This document shows positions 8,580 to 16,390 of a DNA stretch of 45,120 bases, one piece after another. Position numbers and translations under genes: made by a program. This DNA comes from a virus. The DNA is taken from the IMG/VR virus record IMGVR_UViG_3300035162_004390, positions 1 to 45,120 of that record. One strand, given 5' to 3'. Each line of letters begins with the position of its first letter. Position 1 is the stretch's first letter. The notes under the pieces were generated by a model, which saw only the letters and a program-made list of their open reading frames with translations, ran no database searches and had not been told where the DNA came from.

Positions 8580-9545
8580 ATGGCGAGCATCTTTGACGAG
8601 TTGACGCCCGCATGGCTCAAAAACACCGTCCTATTCGGCGTAGATCTGACCGACGACTCCGGCAGCCCCTACCCCGACGAGATCTATACGGAGTCGATTG
8701 CGCAGGCCGTATCCTGGCTTGAGCACGAGATCGGTATCGTTCTCGATGAGGTGGACGTAGTCGCTGAGAATCACGACGCCTTTGAGCAGAACCGAAGCGC
8801 ATTCTGGCCCTTCACGTTAGATCACCGGCCGTTGGTTGACGTCACCAAGATCCGTATTAAATACGGCTCCTATGACGCAGTGAAACTGCCGGCCTCGTGG
8901 GTTAAGCGCGTGTCTGACACGCACTCCAAGATCCATTTGATCCCCAGCTCCGAAAACCTGGGCAGCTACTCGATCGCTGGCGGCGTTCCGATCTTGATCG
9001 GTGACGTTTTTCAGCCGCTGAGATACTTCCCAGGCTACTTCGAGTTCGACTACAGCGCCGGCTTCCGCTCGCAGCGTGGCACGATCACCGTGGCCGATGG
9101 CGTGGCCGGCGGCGACCTTGTCTACCCACTGCCCATGCCCAACAGCATGTATCGGATCGATATGACCGTCACCGGCAACGGCGCGGCCGGTGTGCGCCGC
9201 ACGGTGCGCAGCCCAACCGGCCTGAGCTGGGAGCTGGTAACGGCGCCAGACGGCGGCACCGCGACGATCACGTGGCACGTCACGATGATCCCCGCGGACA
9301 TTAAGCGCGCCATCGGCTACAAGGCCTCGCTGCTACCGCTGGACATTGCCGGTGATCTAATCGGCGGGGCCGGAGTGGCCAATTACAGCGTTTCCATGGA
9401 TGGTTTGAGTCAAAACTTAGGTACAACTTCCTCAGCAACTAACGCGGGTTACGGGGCACGAGTGCTCCAATTCGAGCGGGAATTAAAGAAGCTCCTACCG
9501 GCGCTGCGAGCACGCTACCGGTCGATCAACTTCGGGAGCATCTAG
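8580..9545 (+). CDS. Head-tail connector / neck protein
   Basis: This 321-residue protein starts at ATG 8580, preceded by GGGAGG. The C-terminal part contains IKRAIGYKASLLPLDIAGDL and SVSMDGLSQNLGTTSSA with YGARVLQFERELKKLLP, a pattern typical of myovirus neck/adaptor proteins that dock on the portal. The central region is beta rich. It is the first of four genes between capsid and tail sheath, where head-completion proteins normally lie. Function is inferred from order and that C-terminal pattern. Confidence 0.6.
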   Translation: MASIFDELTPAWLKNTVLFGVDLTDDSGSPYPDEIYTESIAQAVSWLEHEIGIVLDEVDVVAENHDAFEQNRSAFWPFTLDHRPLVDVTKIRIKYGSYDAVKLPASWVKRVSDTHSKIHLIPSSENLGSYSIAGGVPILIGDVFQPLRYFPGYFEFDYSAGFRSQRGTITVADGVAGGDLVYPLPMPNSMYRIDMTVTGNGAAGVRRTVRSPTGLSWELVTAPDGGTATITWHVTMIPADIKRAIGYKASLLPLDIAGDLIGGAGVANYSVSMDGLSQNLGTTSSATNAGYGARVLQFERELKKLLPALRARYRSINFGSI

Positions 9546-9547
9546 CC

Positions 9548-10366
9548 ATGCAGCTACCCTCCCGCGTCCCGCCGAAACTCAACCAGCGCGTTGACTTCCG
9601 GCCTCAAGATTATCGGAAAATGGTGCATACGCATGGGCTGCGGGCCACGTGGGAGCAATCCGCGGTGTGTCCGTGCCAGCGATCGAACCAAGATCTTGCG
9701 ACCGGCCTAGGGTTCGCAGATCAACCGACCACGCGCACGACGGGCGAGCCACGCACTGACTGCGTCGTCTGCAAGGGGATCGGCATCCTCTATCACAGCC
9801 CGCAGACCATCCTGGCGGTCATAACGTCGATGCGGAGCAAGCCGGAGCTTTTTCAAGCGTTCGGCGCGCGTGCTAACGGCATGGCCTCGATCAGCCTGCT
9901 GCCGGAGCATCTACCGCGCGTGCAGGATCGATTCCGGCTGCTAGATAGCTCTGTGATCTACTCTGAGCGGCGCATCCGCACGGCGGCAGCGGTGGAGTCA
10001 CTGCGATACCCCGTACTGACCCGCACGCTGGACCTGTCAACCGGTCTAACACCGGTCGGGGTGCTCTACGCACATCGGGCCGCGACGTCTGGCGTGGCTA
10101 CCGCTGGCGACGTCATGGTGGCCGGCGTAGATTTTGTCGTGAACGGCAACGGCGATATTGACTGGACCCTAGGCGATGGGCTGGGCAGCTCCCCAGCTAC
10201 TGGCGCTGGCTATAGCATGGTCTACAATACCGCCCCGACGTTCGTTGTGGTCGATCACCCGCATGTGATCCGAGATACGTGGATCGCTCAGAAAAAGCCC
10301 GCACCGGTGCATCAGGCCCTGCCGATCAACTGCCTCGCAGAGCTAGAGCAACTGGGGGCGCAGTGA
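9548..10366 (+). CDS. Neck/virion structural protein with Cys-pair motif
   Basis: This 272-residue protein is separated from the previous gene by 2 bases. Near the N-terminus it has CPC (residues about 39-41) and CVVCKGIG (about 70-77), a paired-cysteine arrangement that could bind zinc. The rest is mixed alpha/beta, with VLYAHRAATSG and DFVVNGNGDIDW segments that look like a beta-sandwich. Its last base is shared with the next gene's ATG (TGATG junction). Placement among neck genes suggests a head-tail joining role; no specific family is recognised. Confidence 0.55.
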   Translation: MQLPSRVPPKLNQRVDFRPQDYRKMVHTHGLRATWEQSAVCPCQRSNQDLATGLGFADQPTTRTTGEPRTDCVVCKGIGILYHSPQTILAVITSMRSKPELFQAFGARANGMASISLLPEHLPRVQDRFRLLDSSVIYSERRIRTAAAVESLRYPVLTRTLDLSTGLTPVGVLYAHRAATSGVATAGDVMVAGVDFVVNGNGDIDWTLGDGLGSSPATGAGYSMVYNTAPTFVVVDHPHVIRDTWIAQKKPAPVHQALPINCLAELEQLGAQ

Positions 10367-11085
10367 TGGCGGTGGAGATCGATCTAGCATCCTTCGGCCT
10401 CACGCCGGATGGCCGTAAAGCGCGCATGCGCCGCATCGGTGACGGCATCGTTGCGGAGTGGACCGCCGTTGCGAAAGAGAAACTAGGCCGACGGTCCCGC
10501 GGCAGCTACGTGAAGTCGATCGGCATCCGATCACTGAGCGAAGACACCGTCACGGTATCGCTCCCCGGCCCAGGCCAGGAGAGCACGGCGATGCTCGCGC
10601 TAATCGTGGAGCTGGGGTTCGGCGGCGGCGGCCTCGGCACCGAAGGGTCCTATGACGTGCGCCAGCACCTACTGAAATACAGCTCCAAAAACGTGAGGTT
10701 CGGTAAAAACGGGCCGTACATGAACGTACCGTTCGACCGGGCCGGCGCAGCGATCCAAGAGCTGGGCGGTAGCGGCGCGCGGGCCGCAGCTACTGCGCTG
10801 ATCGGCAGCTTCACCGGCAGCTCGCGTCCAGGCCCGGAGGGCTCGGGCCGTATGGTCGCGGGCATGGCCCCGAAGATCTCGCCTCACCACGTGGCCGATC
10901 CCCTGCAAGGCATGATCAAGCTGGTCTCTACATACGCCAGCGGTAAGATCCAGACCACGGGCTGGCGCATATGGCGTCGCGCGAGCTGGAACGGGCAGGC
11001 CTGGATGAGCAAGGGCGTCAAAGCACGCAATCTGGCCGGCATTGTTGAGAAAAAGCTACCTGAGATCGTGAGCGAGGCCCTATGA
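10366..11085 (+). CDS. Neck / tail-completion protein
   Basis: I place the start at ATG 10366, which overlaps the preceding stop as TGATG; the frame is open further upstream (to about 10279) but an earlier start would overlap a real gene. The 239-residue product is basic with a glycine-rich loop (LGFGGGGLGTEGSYD, residues about 84-98) and a C-terminal GWRIWRRASWNGQAWMSKG segment. It has the size and place of a tail-completion or head-closure protein. It overlaps the next gene by 4 bases. The function is inferred from order only. Confidence 0.55.
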   Translation: MAVEIDLASFGLTPDGRKARMRRIGDGIVAEWTAVAKEKLGRRSRGSYVKSIGIRSLSEDTVTVSLPGPGQESTAMLALIVELGFGGGGLGTEGSYDVRQHLLKYSSKNVRFGKNGPYMNVPFDRAGAAIQELGGSGARAAATALIGSFTGSSRPGPEGSGRMVAGMAPKISPHHVADPLQGMIKLVSTYASGKIQTTGWRIWRRASWNGQAWMSKGVKARNLAGIVEKKLPEIVSEAL

Positions 11086-11714
11086 GCGGCATCTTCGATC
11101 TACATGCTGTCGTGGTGATTAAACGTGGCGTGGCGCTATACCTCGCCGACGCGGCGAAGTTCGCCGGCCTATTTAGGGCCGTCGAGCCGTCTGTGATCAC
11201 AGAATGGTTCACGGAGTTGGCGCGGACTGGCGTGCACGTCCTCACCGGGTTCGATCAGTCGCCCCCCAAACCCCCGTTTATTCTGGTGTCGCTTACGGAT
11301 GAGACCCCGTCACAATCTGCGCTGGGCGACTACATAGGCGCCGACGACGACGGTGCGGAGCTGCTGGGATACTACGTGTCGCAGGGCGTGTCGGTAGGCT
11401 GCTGGACTAAGAGCGCGGAGCTGACGCGGGCGCTCGCCATCATAGTGAGAGCCTCGATGCTCCAGGCCACAAGGGCCTTAATATCAGCCGGATATGAGAG
11501 CGTTGATTATGGGGGCATGGAACCCCTAAGCCTCGAAGAGCGCCTGATAGCAGAATCTGGTGGTATGGCGCTCCGCGTCCTGCGCTGGGACGCAACGTCA
11601 ATCGTACAGGTGCGACACCTAGATGGAGCCCCCGCGTCGATTACGTGGTGGGTACAGGCGAGCGATTTGACAGTAGACGGGGAGCCGGGTGGTGTTGTAC
11701 CGTCCAGACCGTAG
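11082..11714 (+). CDS. Tail terminator / neck candidate
   Basis: This 210-residue protein starts in an ATGA overlap with the preceding neck gene and ends 9 bases before the tail sheath. It contains SPPKPPFILVSLTDETPSQSALGDYIG and GVSVGCWTKSAELTRALAIIVRASML, an alpha/beta mix compatible with tail-terminator proteins, which usually lie just before the sheath. No catalytic or metal motif is visible. The call is positional. Confidence 0.5.
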   Translation: MSGIFDLHAVVVIKRGVALYLADAAKFAGLFRAVEPSVITEWFTELARTGVHVLTGFDQSPPKPPFILVSLTDETPSQSALGDYIGADDDGAELLGYYVSQGVSVGCWTKSAELTRALAIIVRASMLQATRALISAGYESVDYGGMEPLSLEERLIAESGGMALRVLRWDATSIVQVRHLDGAPASITWWVQASDLTVDGEPGGVVPSRP

Positions 11715-11723
11715 GAGCCTAAA

Positions 11724-13748
11724 ATGCCAAGTTCAATAAATGTCAACGGTAGCACCAAATACGTCCCCGGCGTGTACGGCACGATCGACGCTTCGGCGCT
11801 CGGCGGCAAGGGCCTTGTGATCGGCCGTGTCGGCGTAGCCGGCGCGTTCCCCATGCTGCAATCCGACACCCCGACGCGGTTCAGCTCCGCGCGCAAGCTC
11901 GCCGCGTTGGACCCTACGAATAAAGATCTAGCACGCATCGCGCGGCTGCTTTTCTCGCCGTCGCTCGATGATGCGGTGCCGGGTGGTGCATCCGACGTGA
12001 CTTTGGTAAACGTCCAGACCAACACACAAGCTGGCTACACCTTCAAGGATTCGGCCGCGGCCGATTCCTTGAAGGTCTCGTCCCGCCTGTGGGGGCCACG
12101 CGGCAATGCCGTGCTCGCCACGATGGAGCAGAACGCCAGCGATGGGCAGCTAGTAGACGTCACGCTCAGTCGCGACGGCGTCACTGAGACGCTGACCGGC
12201 CTCGGTTCTGGCAATCTCGCCAGCCTCTACTACAACGGCGACGACCTCACCGCGTGCACGCTGACGATCGATCCGACTCAGCTCAAGTGGTTGTGGTCGA
12301 TCCTATCAACCGCCCTACCCACTGGCGCGGGCAACAAGGTCACGCACGCCATGACTGGTGACGTGATCGTCAACAGCACGGTTCTCAGCACCACGCTGAC
12401 CGTGGTGACGCCGGTCGGCAAGGTCACGACGGTCAAATTCACCGGCAAAAACGAGCTTGGCGTAGACACCGTCGAGACGGTCACATTCGCGGCCGGAGAG
12501 GGTGCAGTAGCCAAGCTGACTACTGAGAGCTGGTCGGAGATCACCGAGATCGAGACGGAGAGCGACGACGTCGCCTACATCGGCCAGTCCACTGTCACTG
12601 GCACGAGCTTTGATCTTGACCCTACGGCATACGCCAAGTTGACTGACTTGCTCGCCGCGGTGAATTTCCCATCTAAGGGCTACAACGCGACCTCGATGAG
12701 CCCACTGGCTGGGCAGGCCCCCGCCGACGAGCTGGACAAGCAGACCACCATCGACTGTTACGCGAAGGCTCCCGCCACCGCCAAGGTGACGGCGCGTGCC
12801 GATCTATGGAAGATCGCTGCACAAATCACCGCCAAGTCGGAGATTGCTACCGCAGCGCGCACCACCGGCGCCACCTTGCCGCCCAAGCATGTTGGCGGCG
12901 CGGCGGTGAAGGAAAGCGTGTTGTTGGCCGGCGGCGCGGCGTCTGCCGTTGGCATCGCCGACTGGACCGGTGCGTTTGCCCAGTTGCAGAGCCTGGATAT
13001 TCAGATCGTCGTGCCCTTCGATGAGACCGCAACGGTGCATGCGGAGGCGGTGACTCACTGCCGGTTGTCGGCGCTGGCCGGCTTCGAGCGCAACGCATGG
13101 TGCGGCGCTATCGCAGACCAGACCATTGCGCAGCTCTACGCGACGTATAGCGGCGTGCTCAACACGCGCAACACGCCGCTGGTGGGCGCCAGGATTCGAG
13201 TCGTGGACGCGGCCGGCAACCTCGAATGGCTGTCGCCTAAGTATTTCGCGCTGCAATGCGCTGGCATGCAGGCCGGCACCACCGTAGGGACGCCGCTGAC
13301 AAACAAGCGGCCCAACGTCTACGCATTCGATCAGAATTGGAGCACCGGCGAGGATGATGATGAGGTGATCAGCAAGGGCATCTGCGCCCTCACCAGCGAT
13401 GCGCTGGGGGTCAAGGTCCTGCGCAGCGTGACCACGTATCTCACCGACGACAACCCGTTTTTCTCTGAGGTGAGCGCCAACGAGTCGCTGAACACGTCGA
13501 TCCGCAGCCTACGCGGCGCGTTGGTTAGTAAGATCGGCAACCCCAGCACGACGTTGAGCCCGGCGCGGCTCCAGGCCACGGTGGAGGCGCAGCTCGACAA
13601 ACAGGTCACTGACGCGATCATCAAGGCCTACCAAAACGTCGTGATCGAAGACCTGGGCGACACCTACAACATTAACTACGAGGCGGCCCCGGTCGAGCCT
13701 CTGAATTTCATGCGTATCGGCCTGTCGGCTGTCCGCATCACCGCATAG
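11724..13748 (+). CDS. Contractile tail sheath protein
   Basis: The 674-residue product has the sheath family layout: an N-terminal VPGVYGTIDASALGGKGLVIGRVGVAG block, a variable central domain, and a C-terminal SIRSLRGALVSKIGNP ... NINYEAAPVEPLNFMRIGLSAVRIT block that forms the conserved sheath core and linker arms. Sheath subunits polymerise around the tube and contract on infection. The gene is directly followed by a tube gene. Within it, bases 12039-12076 form a 38-nt near-perfect palindrome coding TFKDSAAADSLKV, which is very unusual in a structural gene. Confidence 0.9.
   Translation: MPSSINVNGSTKYVPGVYGTIDASALGGKGLVIGRVGVAGAFPMLQSDTPTRFSSARKLAALDPTNKDLARIARLLFSPSLDDAVPGGASDVTLVNVQTNTQAGYTFKDSAAADSLKVSSRLWGPRGNAVLATMEQNASDGQLVDVTLSRDGVTETLTGLGSGNLASLYYNGDDLTACTLTIDPTQLKWLWSILSTALPTGAGNKVTHAMTGDVIVNSTVLSTTLTVVTPVGKVTTVKFTGKNELGVDTVETVTFAAGEGAVAKLTTESWSEITEIETESDDVAYIGQSTVTGTSFDLDPTAYAKLTDLLAAVNFPSKGYNATSMSPLAGQAPADELDKQTTIDCYAKAPATAKVTARADLWKIAAQITAKSEIATAARTTGATLPPKHVGGAAVKESVLLAGGAASAVGIADWTGAFAQLQSLDIQIVVPFDETATVHAEAVTHCRLSALAGFERNAWCGAIADQTIAQLYATYSGVLNTRNTPLVGARIRVVDAAGNLEWLSPKYFALQCAGMQAGTTVGTPLTNKRPNVYAFDQNWSTGEDDDEVISKGICALTSDALGVKVLRSVTTYLTDDNPFFSEVSANESLNTSIRSLRGALVSKIGNPSTTLSPARLQATVEAQLDKQVTDAIIKAYQNVVIEDLGDTYNINYEAAPVEPLNFMRIGLSAVRITA
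12039..12076 (+). repeat. 38-nt near-perfect palindrome inside sheath gene
   Basis: The outer arms ACCTTCAAGG and CCTTGAAGGT are exact reverse complements, and the 18-nt centre is self-complementary except for one T-T mismatched pair. In RNA this would fold as a very stable hairpin with a GC-rich tip; in DNA it could extrude as a cruciform. It lies wholly in frame inside the sheath coding sequence about 315 bases after the start codon. Confidence 0.9.
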
Positions 13749-13757
13749 GGGGCCTAG

Positions 13758-14183
13758 ATGGCACAGCGAAGAGGGTTCAGCGGGGCGCGGGCGCGTATTT
13801 CGTTCGACGGCAGCAAGGTTGTGGGCTGGGGCTCTGGGGTCAACGGCCAGGAGACCACGCAGCTCGCGCGTGTTGACGTCCTAGGTGACATTGACTCGCA
13901 AGAGATCGAGCCCGTAGGCCGCACCGTCACATTCAGCATGGATGTTGTACGCATCCTGAATGAGCCATTGCGTAAGATGGGACTCTGGCCGGAGGGCGGG
14001 ACCGCCGACGTGGTCAACTTCCCCGCGATGAGCGTGGAAGTGTACGACGCCGTGGGGGATACCGTGCTCTACAAGATCACCGGCTGCCGCCCTGAAACAC
14101 GTGGCTGGCGCGTCGATCGTGGCGATCTCATGCGCGTGAATTGCAGCTTCCAAGCCATTCGCATGATCGCCGGTGACGCTTAA
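13758..14183 (+). CDS. Tail tube protein
   Basis: This 141-residue protein directly follows the sheath gene, as in nearly all contractile-tailed phages. It starts with a basic ARARISFDGSKVVGWGSGVNG stretch, followed by IEPVGRTVTFSMDVVRI and a C-terminal beta-rich segment (GDLMRVNCSFQAIRMIAGD), consistent with a tube subunit of the gpFII/Hcp-like beta-barrel type. Its last base is shared with the next start codon (TAATG). The assignment rests on order, size and strand pattern. Confidence 0.75.
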   Translation: MAQRRGFSGARARISFDGSKVVGWGSGVNGQETTQLARVDVLGDIDSQEIEPVGRTVTFSMDVVRILNEPLRKMGLWPEGGTADVVNFPAMSVEVYDAVGDTVLYKITGCRPETRGWRVDRGDLMRVNCSFQAIRMIAGDA

Positions 14184-14641
14184 TGGCGGCGCTTGATCTA
14201 CGTGGCATAGCCGCAGGCGGGGAATCTCCGACTGCGGCAGCCCCCCTTGTGGGGCGCGAGCTGGCGATCAATGTGACTTACACGACGCCGGAGGGTGCGA
14301 CGCATAGCGGCGCGCTTATCAGTCGGATTCTGGACGGTGATAAGCGACTGCAACGTGCACGGGCGGCGGCGGCAACGGCGGCGATGCCGTGGGCGCACCT
14401 TCCACCACTAGAGGCGTCGCGGTGCTGGGCGCTGGCAACGGTGGCCGTCCAACTACTCGATCCCCCCGAATGGTTCAATCGCTGGGCCGTCGAAGACGAC
14501 GCGCTGCTGTACGGAGTGGCCAACGCATGCGGCGCACACGATGCGCAGTTTTTTCGCGGAATCGACGCAGAGAGCGACGGAATTGCGGGAATCCCCCGCG
14601 TGGTCATATCTACGCCGGAGCTTGACCCCGCCAGCGCGTAG
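14183..14641 (+). CDS. Tail assembly chaperone, first frame
   Basis: This 152-residue protein is coupled to the tube gene by a TAATG overlap and lies just before the tape measure gene, the standard place of the G/gpE-type chaperone that binds the tape measure. It is helical and alanine rich, with AAATAAMPWAHLPPLEASRCWAL and an acidic C-terminal region. A second frame (to 14786) overlaps its end and is best explained by programmed frameshifting, giving a longer minor product. No direct family motif is visible; order and overlap architecture support the call. Confidence 0.65.
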   Translation: MAALDLRGIAAGGESPTAAAPLVGRELAINVTYTTPEGATHSGALISRILDGDKRLQRARAAAATAAMPWAHLPPLEASRCWALATVAVQLLDPPEWFNRWAVEDDALLYGVANACGAHDAQFFRGIDAESDGIAGIPRVVISTPELDPASA

Positions 14642-14786
14642 TGCATGCGTAGCTGACCACGTTGAGCACGCACTGCTATCGCTGACAAACGAAGAGTGGG
14701 AAGCGCACACGAAGGCCGGGCATGCTGACCTAGATGACCCCGTATTGCACCGCTGGGAGCAACAAATCAGGGAGTCGTGGGCATGA
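14541..14786 (+). CDS. Tail assembly chaperone, second frame (probable +1 frameshift extension)
   Basis: This frame overlaps the end of the first chaperone gene by 100 bases and stops in an ATGA overlap with the tape measure gene. The overlapping part is basic and unconvincing as protein, but the part after 14641 (HVEHALLSLTNEEWEAHTKAG ... HRWEQQIRESW) looks like a genuine helical domain. No good ribosome site precedes ATG 14541. Relative to the first frame it is +1 (or -2), so a fusion of about 200 residues would be made by slipping near 14593-14597. An independent start cannot be excluded. Confidence 0.6.
   Translation: MRSFFAESTQRATELRESPAWSYLRRSLTPPARSACVADHVEHALLSLTNEEWEAHTKAGHADLDDPVLHRWEQQIRESWA
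14593..14597 (+). other. Candidate +1 frameshift slip site (run of five C)
   Basis: In the first chaperone frame the codons here are ATC CCC CGC. A tRNA on CCC can move one base forward and again pair with CCC, entering the second frame and giving 138 + 62 residues. An alternative is the later GAC CCC GCC at about 14624-14632. A -1 shift would meet a stop at 14625, so +1 (or -2) is required. Confidence 0.45.
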
Positions 14787-16390
14787 CAAGCAAAAGATCT
14801 GAAATTGAGCTAGTGATCAACGACGCGAGCGCGACGCAGAAAATCGACGCAATACTCAAGAAACTAGAGAGCGCACAACAGATCGGCGGCGGGCTGGGGC
14901 TGGGCGGTGGTGGCGGTGCTACTACCAGCACAGCACCCGGCGGCGGCGGCGGCGGCGGTGCACCCGGCGCCACCCCAGGTGGAGCCCCGGCCACGCATAG
15001 CACCGCATCCCGCGGCGGCCAGCGCGGCGTGGCGGCCGGTATTGATCGAGGGGTGGCCCAGCGGCAGCGGCAGCGAGAAGTGCGCGGCAACCGCGCGCTA
15101 GGCATGGCACGCGGCGCGGCCGGTGCTGTGGGCGAGGGCGCGGGTGGCGGCATGGGCGCGGCGGCCGGCGTCATGGGGCAGTTGGGCGGCACGGCTGCCA
15201 GGGCGGCGATAGCTGGTGCGAGCATAGGCGCTGTGGCCGCCACGGCCGGCGTTGCGGCCGTACTGCTGGGGGGTGCGGCTGTAGCCAAGGGCAGCTACCA
15301 AGGCAAACAAAAGCAATGGGAAGGCATGCAAGAGCTGGCCGGCATGGAGCGTGGGCAAGAGCTGGCGCGCGTGGCCAGCAGCGGGACGATGGATCTACCA
15401 GGGCTGGCCGGCGGGCCGGGGTTGGACATTGGCACCGGCTCCAAGACGGCCAAGCTCGCAGCTCGCTACGGCATGGCCCCCGGCCAAATGACGCAGACCA
15501 TGTCGCAGTATTTCTCAGGCATCGGCGTCGCCGGTTCTGCGGATTCCGCGCTCACTGGGGAAGATCTATTCTCGCTCCAGGCCGGTGGTCTGGACGCCGG
15601 ATCGATGGCCCGGTTTCAAGGGCTGGGCGGCCCCGGCATGGGCGCGGCCGGCGGTGTGGCCGGTGCCCAGCGTGGCATGATGGGCGCGCTGGGCAACGCG
15701 GCTGATATGGGGTTTCGCGGGCAGAAGGTGTCGGACCTCCTAAGCCGAATCGCCAGCGCGACTTCCAACATGGCGGAGCAAGGGCTGTCACTCGATCTCG
15801 ATAAGTACAACGCCGGGGTTGCAGGGCTATCAGGCCGCAAGGGTTTCGAGGGCATGAACGCCGTGCGCGGCGCGGGCAAGCTCGCCAACCTGGGCGACGG
15901 TGCCCTGGGCATGATCAAGAGCCAGTTCTCTGGCGTTGCCGATATGGCGATGCTGGCCAAGGCTTTCGAGGCCAGCGGTGGCGATCCCATGGGCGCGATC
16001 AAGTACCTTGAAAAGTCGAAGTCCGACCCGCTCGGCAACGCGGCGAACGTCATTAGCGTGGCCGGCAAGCAAGCTGGCGCGTTGGCGCTCACGACGAAGG
16101 GGTTCACGTCCACGCAGGCCGAGACGCTAGCCGCAGGGGGCATCCTACCCGGCACCCCAGGTGGCGTTGGCGCGTTGCGGGGCGACCCCGCAGGCCTCCG
16201 GCGCAGCGCGGCGCTCGCAGAGCAAAAGCGACAAGAGCTGGACGCCAGCGGTAGCATGATGCAATTCACGCGGATGCAGACTACGATCGCCAGTATGAAC
16301 ATGACCATGATCAAGCTGGGCGATCTCGGCACGGGGATTCACGATTCCCTGAACGTGTTGCTAGAAGTCATGGGGCGAACGGTACGATGA
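14783..16390 (+). CDS. Tail tape measure protein (short, glycine-rich)
   Basis: I place the start at ATG 14783 because AGGGAG lies 8 bases upstream and the ATG overlaps the preceding stop; a GTG six bases earlier is less likely. The 535-residue product opens with a helical segment (IELVINDASATQKIDAILKK), then a Gly/Ala-rich stretch, a hydrophobic segment (GAVAATAGVAAVLLGGAAV, about 148-166) and long helices to the C-terminus. Tape measures set tail length; at about 0.15 nm per residue this would predict a tail of roughly 80 nm. It follows the chaperone frames and precedes baseplate genes. Confidence 0.75.
   Translation: MTSKRSEIELVINDASATQKIDAILKKLESAQQIGGGLGLGGGGGATTSTAPGGGGGGGAPGATPGGAPATHSTASRGGQRGVAAGIDRGVAQRQRQREVRGNRALGMARGAAGAVGEGAGGGMGAAAGVMGQLGGTAARAAIAGASIGAVAATAGVAAVLLGGAAVAKGSYQGKQKQWEGMQELAGMERGQELARVASSGTMDLPGLAGGPGLDIGTGSKTAKLAARYGMAPGQMTQTMSQYFSGIGVAGSADSALTGEDLFSLQAGGLDAGSMARFQGLGGPGMGAAGGVAGAQRGMMGALGNAADMGFRGQKVSDLLSRIASATSNMAEQGLSLDLDKYNAGVAGLSGRKGFEGMNAVRGAGKLANLGDGALGMIKSQFSGVADMAMLAKAFEASGGDPMGAIKYLEKSKSDPLGNAANVISVAGKQAGALALTTKGFTSTQAETLAAGGILPGTPGGVGALRGDPAGLRRSAALAEQKRQELDASGSMMQFTRMQTTIASMNMTMIKLGDLGTGIHDSLNVLLEVMGRTVR

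Noticed and set aside
14389-14625. Third open frame across the tail chaperone overlap
   Set aside because: It is arginine rich, ends early and would be the product of a -1 shift without a slippery heptamer.
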